NCBI GenBank assembly: GCA_963734185.1
Contig: CAVTGA010000001.1
Coordinates: 682,001 to 746,000, forward strand
DNA from: PALSA-894 sp963734185
Lineage (GTDB): Bacteria; Pseudomonadota; Alphaproteobacteria; Rhizobiales; Xanthobacteraceae
Length of the DNA: 64,000 nucleotides
Reading direction: 5' to 3'
Positions 45,304-54,501 of this stretch are shown piece by piece; position 1 is the stretch's first letter; each line of letters starts with the position of its first letter. The notes below the pieces were generated by a model, which worked only from the letters and a program-made list of their open reading frames with translations, had not been told where the DNA came from and did not search any database. Position numbers and translations under genes: made by a program.

Positions 45304-46959
45304 TCAGTTCCTCAACGCCATGCACGCGATGTCGTTGCGCTTGAAATACCTACAGGCCGCTTCCGCCGCCACCTGGTCGAAGCCGGCGAAGCGCGCCCGA
45401 TAGAGCTCCTGGCTGCCCTTGAGCACCTTCTCGGTGAACGGATCCGCCCTGGCGAGGATGCGGCCGGCCAAGGTCTGCGCTTCGCGCAGCCGTTCCTGGG
45501 CCTTGGCTTCCTCCGGATAGGCGCCGATCTGGATGATCCATTCGCCCGGCCGCAGCGTCCGCGCCGGAGCCGCCGGCGCTGACGGCACGGCCGCCTGCGG
45601 CGCCGACGCCACGTCGTAGACGGTGCTTGCCGGTTGCGCCGGATCGGCCGGCACCGGCAGCACGCCGAGGATTCCGGGGCGCGGGGCGACCGGCGCGAGC
45701 GCGGAGGCGGTCGGCGGGAGCGCGACATCGGTCTCGCGCGCGGTGACGGCCGGCGGCAGGGCCTTGGCGAAGTGCGGCGGTGCGGCGGCCGCGTGCGGCA
45801 CGGCCGCGATCAGCGGCGCGAGCGCGGCGGTCTGGATCGCGCCGGCCTTGACCGTGATGGTCTTGACCGCAACCGGCTTGATCGGTTCGTCCGAGCCCGG
45901 AGCCGGGCGGAAGCCGGCGAGCGGCTTCTCGGGGGCGGGTGCGGGGACGACGACGGGCGGGACTGCGTCGGTGCGCATCGGCTTCACCTCGGCAAGCTTC
46001 GGCGGCTCAGCCGCCTTTGGCGCGATCAGCGCAGGCGCCGCGCCGGGTGCTTCCGCGATCTTCGCTGCCGTGCGTTGCGTCGAAGCCAGCACGATGTGCT
46101 GCTCGACCAGGCTGCGCATGCGCGCGTCGCGCGCTCCGCCCGAGGCGCCGCCGAGCACGACCGCAACGATATGACGATTGCCGCGGCGCATCGACGTGGT
46201 GAGGTTGAAGCCGGAGTCGCGCGTGTAACCGGTCTTGATGCCGTCGACGCCGTCGACGCGCCCGAGCAGGCGATTATGGTTGCGGATGGCGTGGCCGCGA
46301 TAGACGAATGCAGCGGTCGCGAAATAGCGATAGTAGCGCGGAAAGCGCTCCTGGATGGCGCGGCCGAGCGTCGCCTGATCGCGCGCGGTGGTGAGCTGGT
46401 CCTCGTCGGGCAGGCCGGATGCGTTGGTGTAGACGGTGCGGCTCATGCCGAGCGCGCGCGCCTTGCGCGTCATCAAGCGGGCGAACGCTTCTTCGTCGTC
46501 GGCGATCGCCTCCGCGATCACCACCGCGGCATCGTTCGCCGACTTGGTGACCAGCGCCTTGATGGCGTCTTCGACCTTGAGGGTCTGCCCGGGCCGCAGG
46601 CCCAGCTTGGTGGGCGCCTGCACGGCGGCGTGCTCGGAGACGTCGAGCTCGGAGTCGAGCTGGAGCTTTCCGCTCTCCAGCTGCTCGAACAGCAGATAGA
46701 GCGTCATGATCTTGGTGAGCGAGGCCGGATGGCGCAGGCTGTCCGCGTTGGCGGCATGCAACACCTGGCCCGAATTGGCATCGACCACGATCGCGGCGTA
46801 AGGCGGGTGATAGCCGCGGGTGTGGACCTGATGGCTGCGCTTGCGGTAGCGCCGCGCGTCGGCCGGATCGCTGCCGAGGAGCGTGAAGGCGAAGACGGCG
46901 CCGAGCGCCAGGATTGCCAAACGCAGGCCGCGCGCGGCCCCGACTCGTGCGCGCAACAT
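45304..46959 (-). CDS. D-alanyl-D-alanine carboxypeptidase (DacF/PBP5 type) with C-terminal SPOR domain
   Basis: 551 residues. Signal peptide about 1-35. Serine peptidase S11 motifs: Ser80-L-T-Lys83 (PASLTKIM), Ser140-A-Asn142, and Lys242-Thr-Gly244 (GIKTGYT). A long Pro/Ala-rich linker (about 300-465) leads to a SPOR domain (EWIIQIGAYPEEAKAQERLREA to the end), which binds denuded glycan at the septum. The enzyme trims the terminal D-Ala of peptidoglycan stem peptides in the periplasm; the SPOR domain would direct it to division sites. Confidence 0.92.
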   Translation of the reverse strand: MLRARVGAARGLRLAILALGAVFAFTLLGSDPADARRYRKRSHQVHTRGYHPPYAAIVVDANSGQVLHAANADSLRHPASLTKIMTLYLLFEQLESGKLQLDSELDVSEHAAVQAPTKLGLRPGQTLKVEDAIKALVTKSANDAAVVIAEAIADDEEAFARLMTRKARALGMSRTVYTNASGLPDEDQLTTARDQATLGRAIQERFPRYYRYFATAAFVYRGHAIRNHNRLLGRVDGVDGIKTGYTRDSGFNLTTSMRRGNRHIVAVVLGGASGGARDARMRSLVEQHIVLASTQRTAAKIAEAPGAAPALIAPKAAEPPKLAEVKPMRTDAVPPVVVPAPAPEKPLAGFRPAPGSDEPIKPVAVKTITVKAGAIQTAALAPLIAAVPHAAAAPPHFAKALPPAVTARETDVALPPTASALAPVAPRPGILGVLPVPADPAQPASTVYDVASAPQAAVPSAPAAPARTLRPGEWIIQIGAYPEEAKAQERLREAQTLAGRILARADPFTEKVLKGSQELYRARFAGFDQVAAEAACRYFKRNDIACMALRN

Positions 46960-47174
46960 TCTCTACCCCGTCCCTAACGGCCTAAGCTGACGCCCTCACC
47001 ATCCCTGTCGTTGCCGAACCGCCTGGACCCGGCGGGACGACGTGTTGCCGTGGCAGCGGCAGCACAGTCTTCGACGGTAGGCAGACGCGGTTGCTAAACG
47101 GTTAAGCGGGCAGGTATTGGGGTGTTGACGCAGACGCCTCGAAAGGATGCGGTTATTGCAGTGCGAAGAGTCGG

Positions 47175-47206
47175 TTGACAGATTATTGTGCGCTGCAGTA
47201 TGCAGC
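47175..47206 (+). promoter_or_regulatory. Putative phasin promoter with overlapping TGC-type palindrome
   Basis: TTGACA at 47175-47180 and TATGCA at 47199-47204 with an 18-bp spacer resemble a sigma-70 promoter, 84 bp before the phasin start. The -10 box lies within the perfect palindrome GCTGCA-GTA-TGCAGC (47192-47206). PhaR repressors of polyhydroxybutyrate granule genes bind TGC-rich dyads, so this is a candidate operator. The rest of the 328-bp gap 46960-47287 shows nothing else recognisable. Confidence 0.5.
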
Positions 47207-47287
47207 TGCGGCACCGTGCCGGGACGGCCGGTGTTGGATGACGACAACGTGCCGGGCCCTCCGCGGGCGGGCCGCAAGGGGTAAGCA

Positions 47288-47626
47288 ATGTTGAAGAATT
47301 TCGAGGAATTCCAAAAGCTTGGCAAGGACAACGTGGACGTCGCCGTGAAGCAGCTCGGCGTCGTGTCGAAGAGCTTCCAGGCGATCGCGACCGAAGTCGC
47401 CGATTATTCGAAGAAGAGCTTCGACGACGGCAGCGCGGCAATCGAGAAGCTGTTCGGCGCCAGGACGCTCGAGAAGGCGATCGAGATCCAGAGCGACTAC
47501 GCAAAGACCGCATACGAGGGCGTCATCGCCGAGACGACCAAGCTCGGCGCGCTTTACACCGACCTTGCCAAGGAGAGCTGCAAGCCATTCGAAGGCTTCC
47601 TCGCCAAGGTCACGCCGGTGAAGTAA
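47288..47626 (+). CDS. Phasin family protein
   Basis: 112 residues, entirely amphipathic helix, no signal. FEEFQKLGKDNVDVAVKQLGVVSKSFQAIATEVADYSKKSFDDG and EKAIEIQSDYAKTAYEGVIAET are the phasin (Phasin_2) pattern. Such proteins coat polyhydroxyalkanoate granules, though many paralogues exist. A strong terminator follows directly, so the gene is monocistronic. Confidence 0.9.
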   Translation: MLKNFEEFQKLGKDNVDVAVKQLGVVSKSFQAIATEVADYSKKSFDDGSAAIEKLFGARTLEKAIEIQSDYAKTAYEGVIAETTKLGALYTDLAKESCKPFEGFLAKVTPVK

Positions 47627-47653
47627 TTCAACGCGCACGCGCGTTGCATGCGA

Positions 47654-47679
47654 GCCCGGCCGCGCGGCCGGGCTTTTTT
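47654..47679 (+). terminator. Rho-independent terminator of the phasin gene
   Basis: GCCCGGCC, loop GCGC, GGCCGGGC, then TTTTTT (47674-47679). A perfect 8-bp GC stem, 28 bp after the phasin stop. Confidence 0.92.
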
Positions 47680-47690
47680 ATCTGCAGCGG

Positions 47691-47745
47691 CTATTTCGAG
47701 ATGCGCAGGTCGGCGAGGTTCTGCGCGATCGCCGTGAACACGGCG
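47691..47745 (-). pseudogene. Remnant of the C-terminus of a third TadG-like VWA protein
   Basis: Read on the minus strand, this stretch encodes AVFTAIAQNLADLRISK then TAG at 47691-47693. That matches the last residues of the gene at 49119 (GIFTQIGTNLTKLRISK) and of the gene at 47746 (DVFAAIAASLSGIRLAK). It begins immediately after the stop of the latter, in another frame. It appears to be the tail of a lost or recombined tandem paralogue. Confidence 0.75.
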
Positions 47746-48996
47746 CTACTTCGCCAGCCGGATGCCGGAGAGGCTCGCCGCGATCGCCGCAAACACGTCG
47801 TTGAGCTGGCTTGCGGTGGTCACGTCGTAGAACATGGCCGGGCTGGTGGCGCAGTCGCGCAACAGCGTCGCGTTGCCTTCGATCACGCGCACGGTGAACA
47901 GCTTGATGTTCGCCTTCTTGACGTTGGTGCAGGCGTCGGCCGTGCGCGCGTCGATCTGCGACGACACGGTGGTGAAGCGGTTGGCGGTGTTCAGGCCGTC
48001 GGTTAGGAGGATGATGACCTTCTCGACGTCGGGCCGCGGCAGGCTGGCGGTGGTCCAGGGCTCGTTGTTGGAGATCGCGTGCCAAGCCCATTCCAGGCCG
48101 ATGGTGACGTTGGTGGTGCCGGTCGGCGTCATGGCGTCGATCTTGGCGTCGAGCGCGGTCCAGTCGCTGGTCAGCGGCATGGCCGTGGTCAACGAGCCGA
48201 GGCAATTGGCCGCCGGGAATTTGGTGTTGGCCGCAGCGTTCGGGGTGGTGTCGCGGACGTCGTTCGGCTGGTCGCGGTCGGCGACGCACCCGCCCCAGGT
48301 CGCCGAGGTGATGCCGCCGACGTAGTCGATCCAGGGCTTGTCCTTGTAGTCGGTGCCGATGTTGACCACCGTGTTGAACGGGATGATCGCGATCTTGATG
48401 TCGTCGGTGGTCTTCGAGTTCTTCTTCAACGTGGCGAGCAGGTTCTTGGCCGCGGACTTGAGCTCGGTCATCTTGTTCTTCGACGCCATCGAGCCGGTGT
48501 TGTCGAGCGCGAGCGCGAGCTCGAGCGCCTTGTAGCCCCAGCGCACCTGCGCGTTGGCGGCGAGGTCGAGCTGCGAGATGCCGAAGATCTTGGCGAACGA
48601 GGTGTCGATCGTGCCCTTCGCGGTCGCCAGCACGGTGAAGTCACCCGGGCCGTTCACGGTCAGGTCGAACTTCAGGTTGAGGTTCTTCACGTCGGGACGA
48701 TTGAACATCGCGTTGAAGTATGTGGTCGCCTTCTTGTCGACCTGGGAGCTCTTCAGGTCGAGGGCCTCCTTCGAGACCATCAGCGCGGTCGAATCGAGCG
48801 CGGCCTGCATCGCGGTGCGCGCCGCATTGCCGCGGCTGTAGTCGACCGCGGTGGCGACCGCGCCGACCATGGGAATGGTCGCGAGCGCGAAGATCAGCGC
48901 CACGTTGCCGCGGCGGTCGGCGGCGAAGGCCGGCAGGAGGCGCTGCAGCGCGCGCAGCGGGGCGGCGAGGGCGCGAGGCAGGACGCGATGCAACAT
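47746..48996 (-). CDS. TadG-like pilus assembly/VWA protein (downstream copy)
   Basis: 416 residues from ATG 48996. Cytoplasmic basic N-terminus, then a TadE/G-like segment RRGNVALIFALATIPMVGAVATAVDYSRGNAARTAMQAALD (about 28-68) with a single membrane helix. The VWA domain begins LELALALDNTGSM (MIDAS D-x-T-G-S) near 160 and continues to KVIILLTDGLNT. Secreted or periplasmic VWA part. Paralogous to the gene just upstream, and arranged in tandem. Likely part of, or derived from, Flp/Tad pilus machinery; no other tad genes are in the window. Confidence 0.85.
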   Translation of the reverse strand: MLHRVLPRALAAPLRALQRLLPAFAADRRGNVALIFALATIPMVGAVATAVDYSRGNAARTAMQAALDSTALMVSKEALDLKSSQVDKKATTYFNAMFNRPDVKNLNLKFDLTVNGPGDFTVLATAKGTIDTSFAKIFGISQLDLAANAQVRWGYKALELALALDNTGSMASKNKMTELKSAAKNLLATLKKNSKTTDDIKIAIIPFNTVVNIGTDYKDKPWIDYVGGITSATWGGCVADRDQPNDVRDTTPNAAANTKFPAANCLGSLTTAMPLTSDWTALDAKIDAMTPTGTTNVTIGLEWAWHAISNNEPWTTASLPRPDVEKVIILLTDGLNTANRFTTVSSQIDARTADACTNVKKANIKLFTVRVIEGNATLLRDCATSPAMFYDVTTASQLNDVFAAIAASLSGIRLAK

Positions 48997-49118
48997 GGCG
49001 GCACCGGCTATTCGGGATCGTGCCCAGATTGGCACATGGATTTTGACGTTTCGTTGCTCGACTTCCCGCCTTGCCGGGGCAGGCGGGAAGCGTTTCGTTA
49101 ACCGTGACGGCCTGGCGC

Positions 49119-50723
49119 TCACTTCGAGATGCGCAGCTTCGTCAGGTTGGTGCCGATCTGGGTGAAGATCCCGTTGAGCTGGGTGGCGGACGTCACCAGG
49201 AAGAACTTGTTGGAGTCGCTCGCACACTGCTGCAGCAAGGTCGAGGTCGGATCGCCGTCCGTGTTCACGTGGATCGTGTAAAGCGTGATGCCGGCGGCCT
49301 TGGCATTATTGCAGGTCAACTGCTGCCTTGCGTCGATCGAGCTTTGACTTGTGTACCAACGGTTTTGCGTGTTCAGGCCGTCGCTCATCAGGATAATTAC
49401 CTGCTGATACTGATAGCTCGAATCCATCGCGGGCGGTGTTGGGAACGGCCCGCCTCCGACGAGAGACATCCAGCCGAGTTGCAGTCCGATCCCTTGGTTG
49501 GTGAAGCCGGCCGGCGACATGCTGTTGACCAGGTTCGTCATTGCAGTCCAGTTGTAGCTGAGCGGCATCACGGCCTGCGGACAATAGGCGTTTTGCTCCG
49601 CAGCATACTGTTTGGCGGTGGCGCCGGGGGTCGGCGCGGCGACATTGGTGTCATAGTTGCCCGAGTTTGGCCCTGAAGCATCGCCGCGGTCGACTACGCA
49701 ACCGTTCCAGGTGCTGCGTGCGTTCTTGATCCAGGTGTGTTCGTAGTAGGATTGCGTACACACCTTGTTGCTGCCATTGCCGGAGCAGGAACAGTTTGTC
49801 GTCGTCCCGCAGCTTGCGTGCGACCCGGTCGAAATAGTGTTCGTCTTCTGCACACTGCTGTAGCAGCCGTTGTAATAGGTCGCGGCGTTTTGCGGCACCT
49901 TGTTGCCGTAGTCGACGCTCGGGCAAATATAGCCGGCATAGGTACCACTCGATGGAATGTACGACGTCATCGATGACCCGGCCGGCGTCGTGGAACAGCC
50001 GAAGCCGTGGTTGGAGAAGCTGAACGGACAAGGGTCGCCGGCACCGATCTGATCCCAGTTGCTCGGCTTGTTGGTCTTGATATAAGGCGGTTCGTCCTCC
50101 CAGTCGGCCCAGTCGATCCAGGTGGAGTTGTAGGTGCTGGCTCCGGCATTGACGTTCTTTGCGAACGGGACGATCGACACATAGACGTCACCATTCGTGG
50201 GGGCGGCATTCTTGAGCTGCGTGAGCAGATTGTTGGTCGCGGTTTTCAACGCACCGATCTTGTTGGCATCCGCCATCGATCCCGTGTTGTCGAGCACGAG
50301 GGCGACGCGCAGACGGCTATTGCCCCAGGTGACGGTCGACTTGCTGCCGATGTCCAGCTTCTGGTAACCCAGGATCCTTATGAACTCGGTGTCCATCTTC
50401 GCCGTGCCGGTGATGGTCAGGGTCGATCCCCCGGTCGTGCTGTAGACCGGCGTGATGGTCACGTTCAAAGCGTCGGGGCGATTGAACAGAGACTGGAAAT
50501 AGGCGTTGGTCTGCGTTTGCAGCTGCGTCGGCGTCAAGGTCGCCGCATTCTTGGACATCGCGAGCGAGGTGGCGTCGAGCGCGGACTGCATCGCGAGCTT
50601 GATGGCATTGGCGCGGCTGTAGTCGATGGCGGCGCCCATGAACCCGATGATCGGGATGATGGCGATGGCGAAGATCGGGGCGACGCTGGCGCGGCGGTCG
50701 TGCAGCAAGCGATGGAGCAACAT
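49119..50723 (-). CDS. TadG-like pilus assembly/VWA protein (upstream copy, with Cys-rich insert)
   Basis: 534 residues from ATG 50723, aligned with the paralogue's start; alternative ATG at 50747. The N-terminal RRASVAPIFAIAIIPIIGFMGAAIDYSRANAIKLAMQSALD is the TadE/G-like anchor. The VWA domain has LRVALVLDNTGSM and QVIILMSDGLNTQ. Between them an insert of about 110 residues is rich in Gly, Ser, Tyr and Cys (for example CSTTPAGSSMTSYIP, SCGTTTNCSCSGNG), absent from the downstream copy. The insert's disulfides suggest an extracytoplasmic position. Confidence 0.85.
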   Translation of the reverse strand: MLLHRLLHDRRASVAPIFAIAIIPIIGFMGAAIDYSRANAIKLAMQSALDATSLAMSKNAATLTPTQLQTQTNAYFQSLFNRPDALNVTITPVYSTTGGSTLTITGTAKMDTEFIRILGYQKLDIGSKSTVTWGNSRLRVALVLDNTGSMADANKIGALKTATNNLLTQLKNAAPTNGDVYVSIVPFAKNVNAGASTYNSTWIDWADWEDEPPYIKTNKPSNWDQIGAGDPCPFSFSNHGFGCSTTPAGSSMTSYIPSSGTYAGYICPSVDYGNKVPQNAATYYNGCYSSVQKTNTISTGSHASCGTTTNCSCSGNGSNKVCTQSYYEHTWIKNARSTWNGCVVDRGDASGPNSGNYDTNVAAPTPGATAKQYAAEQNAYCPQAVMPLSYNWTAMTNLVNSMSPAGFTNQGIGLQLGWMSLVGGGPFPTPPAMDSSYQYQQVIILMSDGLNTQNRWYTSQSSIDARQQLTCNNAKAAGITLYTIHVNTDGDPTSTLLQQCASDSNKFFLVTSATQLNGIFTQIGTNLTKLRISK

Positions 50724-51015
50724 GGCGCAAATCCGTCTGTTCGGCATTTTGCGCAAATTGTCATGGAGGCTTTGCGATTCCGTTGCGGCAAGTGGGGAAA
50801 TTTTGCCTCATTGCCGCTACATTCTGTAAACTATGTCGGAGAGCCGCGGGGCTGGCGCCGCCAACCGCGCCCAGCGAGGCGGAATCGGCGCTCAGCCGCG
50901 TCCGCTGCGCGCCCGGTGTGCAAAAATTCGCCGTTTCGCTCCGGACGGCTTTGCGGCATGATTCTCGCGGCGGGGTCGGGCCGGTGCGGGAACCGCCGGT
51001 CGAATTCAAGTCAGG

Positions 51016-51411
51016 ATGATCATCCGGTTAACGGACGTGACGATGGGACCAGGCAGGAAGGACGAGCATGCGCCCCGCCTCGGCGACGACGACCGCAATC
51101 GGCGCGGTGAGGGGACGCCAAGCAACGCCGTCATCACCCGCACCAAGACGCAGACCAAGAAGCCGAGCCTCTACCGGGTGCTGCTGCTCAACGATGACTA
51201 CACGCCGATGGAGTTCGTGGTTCACGTGCTCGAACGCTTCTTCAACAAGGATCGCGAGGCGGCCACGCGCATCATGCTGCACGTCCATCGGCAGGGAATC
51301 GGGGAATGCGGAGTCTACACCTACGAGGTCGCCGAGACCAAGGTCACACAAGTGATGGACTTTGCGCGCAAACACCAGCATCCTCTGCAGTGTGTTATGG
51401 AAAAGAAGTGA
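51016..51411 (+). CDS. clpS: ClpS adaptor for ClpA
   Basis: 131 residues from ATG 51016, or 122 from ATG 51043; the variable N-terminal tail makes the choice uncertain. The conserved core starts at about 50: YRVLLLNDDYTPMEFVVHVLERFF and MLHVHRQGIGECGVYTYEVAETK. The hydrophobic pocket residues (Asn-Asp-Asp, Met) for binding N-terminal Leu/Phe/Trp/Tyr are present. It delivers N-degron substrates to ClpAP. The clpA gene follows after 54 bp. Confidence 0.93.
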   Translation: MIIRLTDVTMGPGRKDEHAPRLGDDDRNRRGEGTPSNAVITRTKTQTKKPSLYRVLLLNDDYTPMEFVVHVLERFFNKDREAATRIMLHVHRQGIGECGVYTYEVAETKVTQVMDFARKHQHPLQCVMEKK

Positions 51412-51465
51412 CTATATGAGGCTGGATCCGGGGGCCCGAAGCACGCCAATGAAGAAGAGAAATTG

Positions 51466-53910
51466 ATGCCGACCTTTTCCCGCAGCCTCGAGCAGTCGCT
51501 GCACCGTGCGCTGGCGCTCGCCAACGAGCGTCATCACGAATACGCAACGCTCGAGCATCTCCTGCTCGCCCTGATCGACGATCACGACGCCGCCGCCGTG
51601 ATGCGCGCCTGCAATGTCGACCTCGACAAGCTCAAGCGCAATCTGACGGCGTATGTGGAATCCGAGCTCGACAACCTGGTGACCGAAGGCAGCGAGGATT
51701 CCAAGCCGACCGCCGGCTTCCAGCGCGTGATCCAGCGCGCCGTGATCCACGTCCAGTCGTCGGGCCGCGAGGAGGTGACCGGCGCCAACGTGCTGGTCGC
51801 GATCTTCGCCGAGCGCGAGAGCCATGCCGCCTATTTCCTGCAAGAGCAGGACATGACGCGCTACGACGCGGTGAACTACATCAGTCACGGGATCGCCAAG
51901 CGCGCCGGCCTGTCCGAATCGCGCCCCGTGCGCGGGGTCGATGAGGACACCGAGACCAAGACCGGCGACGACAGCAAGAAGAAGGGCGACGCGCTCGACG
52001 CCTATTGCGTCAACCTCAACAAGAAGGCGCGCGAGGGCAAGATCGATCCGCTGATCGGCCGCGAGATCGAGATCAGCCGCACCATCCAGGTGCTGTGCCG
52101 CCGGCAGAAGAACAACCCGCTGTTCGTCGGCGACGCCGGCGTAGGCAAGACCGCGATCGCCGAGGGGTTGGCGCGCCGCATCGTCAACGGCGAGGTTCCC
52201 GACGTGCTCGCCAATGCGACCGTGTTCGCGCTCGATATGGGCACGCTGCTCGCCGGGACGCGCTACCGCGGCGATTTCGAGGAGCGCCTCAAGCAGGTGA
52301 TCAAGGAACTCGAGGCCTACCACGGCGCGATCCTGTTCATCGACGAGATCCACACCGTCATCGGCGCCGGCGCGACCTCGGGCGGCGCGATGGACGCCTC
52401 GAACCTGCTCAAGCCCGCGCTTGCCTCCGGCACGGTGCGCTGCATCGGCTCGACCACCTACAAGGAATACCGGCAGTATTTCGAGAAGGACCGCGCGCTG
52501 GTGCGCCGGTTCCAGAAGATCGACATCAACGAGCCGACGATCCTCGACGCGATCGAGATCCTGAAAGGCCTCAAGCCCTACTTCGAGGACTACCACAAGC
52601 TCCGCTACACCAACGATGCGATCAAGGCGGCGGTCGAGCTCTCGGCGCGCTATATCCACGACCGCAAGCTGCCCGACAAGGCGATCGACGTGATCGACGA
52701 GTCGGGCGCCGCGCAGATGCTGCTGCCGGAAAGCCGGCGCAAGAAGACCATCGGATTGAAGGAGGTCGAGACCACCATCGCCACGATGGCGCGCATTCCG
52801 CCCAAGACCGTCTCGAAGGACGACGCCGAGGTGCTGGCGCACCTCGAGGGCACGCTCAAGCGTGTCGTCTACGGACAGGACAAGGCGATCGTATCGCTTT
52901 CCTCCTCGATCAAGCTCGCGCGTGCGGGCCTGCGCGAGCCGGAGAAGCCGATCGGCTGCTACCTGTTCTCGGGTCCGACCGGCGTCGGCAAGACCGAGGT
53001 GGCAAAGCAGCTTGCCGCCCTGCTCGGCGTCGAGCTCATCCGCTTCGACATGTCGGAATACATGGAGCGCCACACGGTCTCGCGCCTGATCGGGGCGCCG
53101 CCCGGCTATGTCGGTTTCGATCAAGGCGGGCTGCTGACCGACGGCGTCGACCAGCATCCGCATTGCGTCCTGCTGCTCGACGAGATCGAAAAGGCCCATC
53201 CGGACCTGTTCAACGTGCTGCTGCAGATCATGGATCACGGCAAGCTGACCGACCACAACGGCAAACAGGTCGACTTCCGCAACGTGATCCTGATCATGAC
53301 CACCAATGCGGGCGCGCAGGAGCTCGCCAAGGCGGCCTACGGCTTCACGCGCACCAAACGCGAAGGCGACGACATCGAGGCGATCAACCGGATGTTCGCG
53401 CCCGAGTTCCGCAACCGGCTCGACGCCATCATCACCTTTGCGCATCTGTCGCAAGAGGTGATCGCCAAGGTGGTCGAGAAGTTCGTGCTGCAGCTGGAGG
53501 CGCAGCTCGCCGACCGCGACGTCACCATCGAGCTGTCCGAGGACGCCTCGAAATGGCTGATCGCGCACGGCTACGACGAGCAGATGGGTGCGCGGCCGAT
53601 GGCGCGCGTGATCCAGGAGCACATCAAGAAGGCGCTCGCCGACGAGGTCTTGTTCGGCAAGCTCAAGGCCGGCGGTCACGTCCGCGTCGTGGTCATGAAG
53701 GGCGAGGGCGCGGACAAGCTCGGCTTCGAGTATCCCGACGGGCCGGTGACGCCGAAACCCGAAAAGCTGCCCGAGCCGCGTCGTGCGCGAGCCAAGCGGC
53801 GCAGCGCGGCGCGCAAGCCGCGGCCGGTCCCGCCGAAGGGCGACAAACCGCCCGGCCGCGGCTCGGTGCCCAAGGTGCCGCTGGTCAAGGTGTTTGACGA
53901 CGGCCGATAG
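51466..53910 (+). CDS. clpA: ATP-dependent Clp protease ATP-binding subunit ClpA
   Basis: 814 residues from ATG 51466 (a TTG precedes it). The N-domain (about 1-145) binds ClpS; AAA-1 has Walker A GDAGVGKT at about 222-229 and Walker B LFIDEIH; AAA-2 has GPTGVGKT at about 503-510 and LLLDEIEKAH. A ClpP-docking IG[FL]-type loop is not obvious from a quick read. The C-terminus is a basic, Pro-rich extension (RRARAKRRSAARKPRPVPP...) beyond the usual end, a feature of this order. Forms the hexameric unfoldase of ClpAP with clpS upstream. Confidence 0.95.
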   Translation: MPTFSRSLEQSLHRALALANERHHEYATLEHLLLALIDDHDAAAVMRACNVDLDKLKRNLTAYVESELDNLVTEGSEDSKPTAGFQRVIQRAVIHVQSSGREEVTGANVLVAIFAERESHAAYFLQEQDMTRYDAVNYISHGIAKRAGLSESRPVRGVDEDTETKTGDDSKKKGDALDAYCVNLNKKAREGKIDPLIGREIEISRTIQVLCRRQKNNPLFVGDAGVGKTAIAEGLARRIVNGEVPDVLANATVFALDMGTLLAGTRYRGDFEERLKQVIKELEAYHGAILFIDEIHTVIGAGATSGGAMDASNLLKPALASGTVRCIGSTTYKEYRQYFEKDRALVRRFQKIDINEPTILDAIEILKGLKPYFEDYHKLRYTNDAIKAAVELSARYIHDRKLPDKAIDVIDESGAAQMLLPESRRKKTIGLKEVETTIATMARIPPKTVSKDDAEVLAHLEGTLKRVVYGQDKAIVSLSSSIKLARAGLREPEKPIGCYLFSGPTGVGKTEVAKQLAALLGVELIRFDMSEYMERHTVSRLIGAPPGYVGFDQGGLLTDGVDQHPHCVLLLDEIEKAHPDLFNVLLQIMDHGKLTDHNGKQVDFRNVILIMTTNAGAQELAKAAYGFTRTKREGDDIEAINRMFAPEFRNRLDAIITFAHLSQEVIAKVVEKFVLQLEAQLADRDVTIELSEDASKWLIAHGYDEQMGARPMARVIQEHIKKALADEVLFGKLKAGGHVRVVVMKGEGADKLGFEYPDGPVTPKPEKLPEPRRARAKRRSAARKPRPVPPKGDKPPGRGSVPKVPLVKVFDDGR

Positions 53911-53927
53911 ACGAGCACGAACTGTGA

Positions 53928-54368
53928 TCAAAGCCGGCCTTCGATGTTGGCGATCGTCGCCAGCGCGACGGCGACCAGCTTCTCGGCGCCGTCCGTGCGG
54001 CAATGGACTTTCGCCTCCACCACCGTGAGCAGGCGCCCCGGCTTCACCACCTCGGCGCGGCAGGTGAGGCGGTCGCCGGTCGAGGGCGCGACCAGATTGA
54101 TCTTGTATTCGGCGGTGATGACCGCGCGCTTTTCGCGGTCGATCATGGTGCCCGCGGCCGCGGTGGTCGTGTTGTCGATCAGGTAGGCGATGACGCCGCC
54201 GTGAAACAGGCCGTTCTGCTGCAGCACTTCCGGCCGGCGGTCGAGCGCCATCACGACGACGCCCGGCTCGACCGACACCACCTCGGCGCCGACCAGCTTG
54301 GTGAAGCCTTGGCGTTCGAGCGTCTCGCGGATGGCGGCCGCCAGGGCCGCGAACGGCGTCTCGGTCAT
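53928..54368 (-). CDS. PaaI family thioesterase (hotdog fold)
   Basis: 146 residues. QNGLFHGGVIAYLIDNTTTAAAGT (about 51-74) carries the HGG motif with the catalytic Asp following, typical of PaaI/YdiI thioesterases. TAEYKINLVAPSTGDRLTCRAEVVKPGR is the second conserved block. Cytoplasmic acyl-CoA hydrolase of unknown substrate. Convergent with clpA, 17 bp apart. Confidence 0.87.
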   Translation of the reverse strand: MTETPFAALAAAIRETLERQGFTKLVGAEVVSVEPGVVVMALDRRPEVLQQNGLFHGGVIAYLIDNTTTAAAGTMIDREKRAVITAEYKINLVAPSTGDRLTCRAEVVKPGRLLTVVEAKVHCRTDGAEKLVAVALATIANIEGRL

Positions 54369-54501
54369 CGCGTGCGTCTCCGTGGCCGCGCATTGTGGAT
54401 GCTGCGTCGGTCGTTGTCATCGCCGCCCGTGCACCGAGCGCATGCGCAACGTGCGCGCGACGCCAATTGCGCCGCTTCCCCGGCTATGGGACAGGAACGG
54501 C

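Noticed and set aside
51412..54420. Open frame of about 1000 codons on the minus strand across clpA
   Set aside because: It is an antisense frame of the clpA gene caused by high GC and codon bias. Its composition (His/Arg/Asp/Leu-rich) is typical of such shadows and it matches no family.
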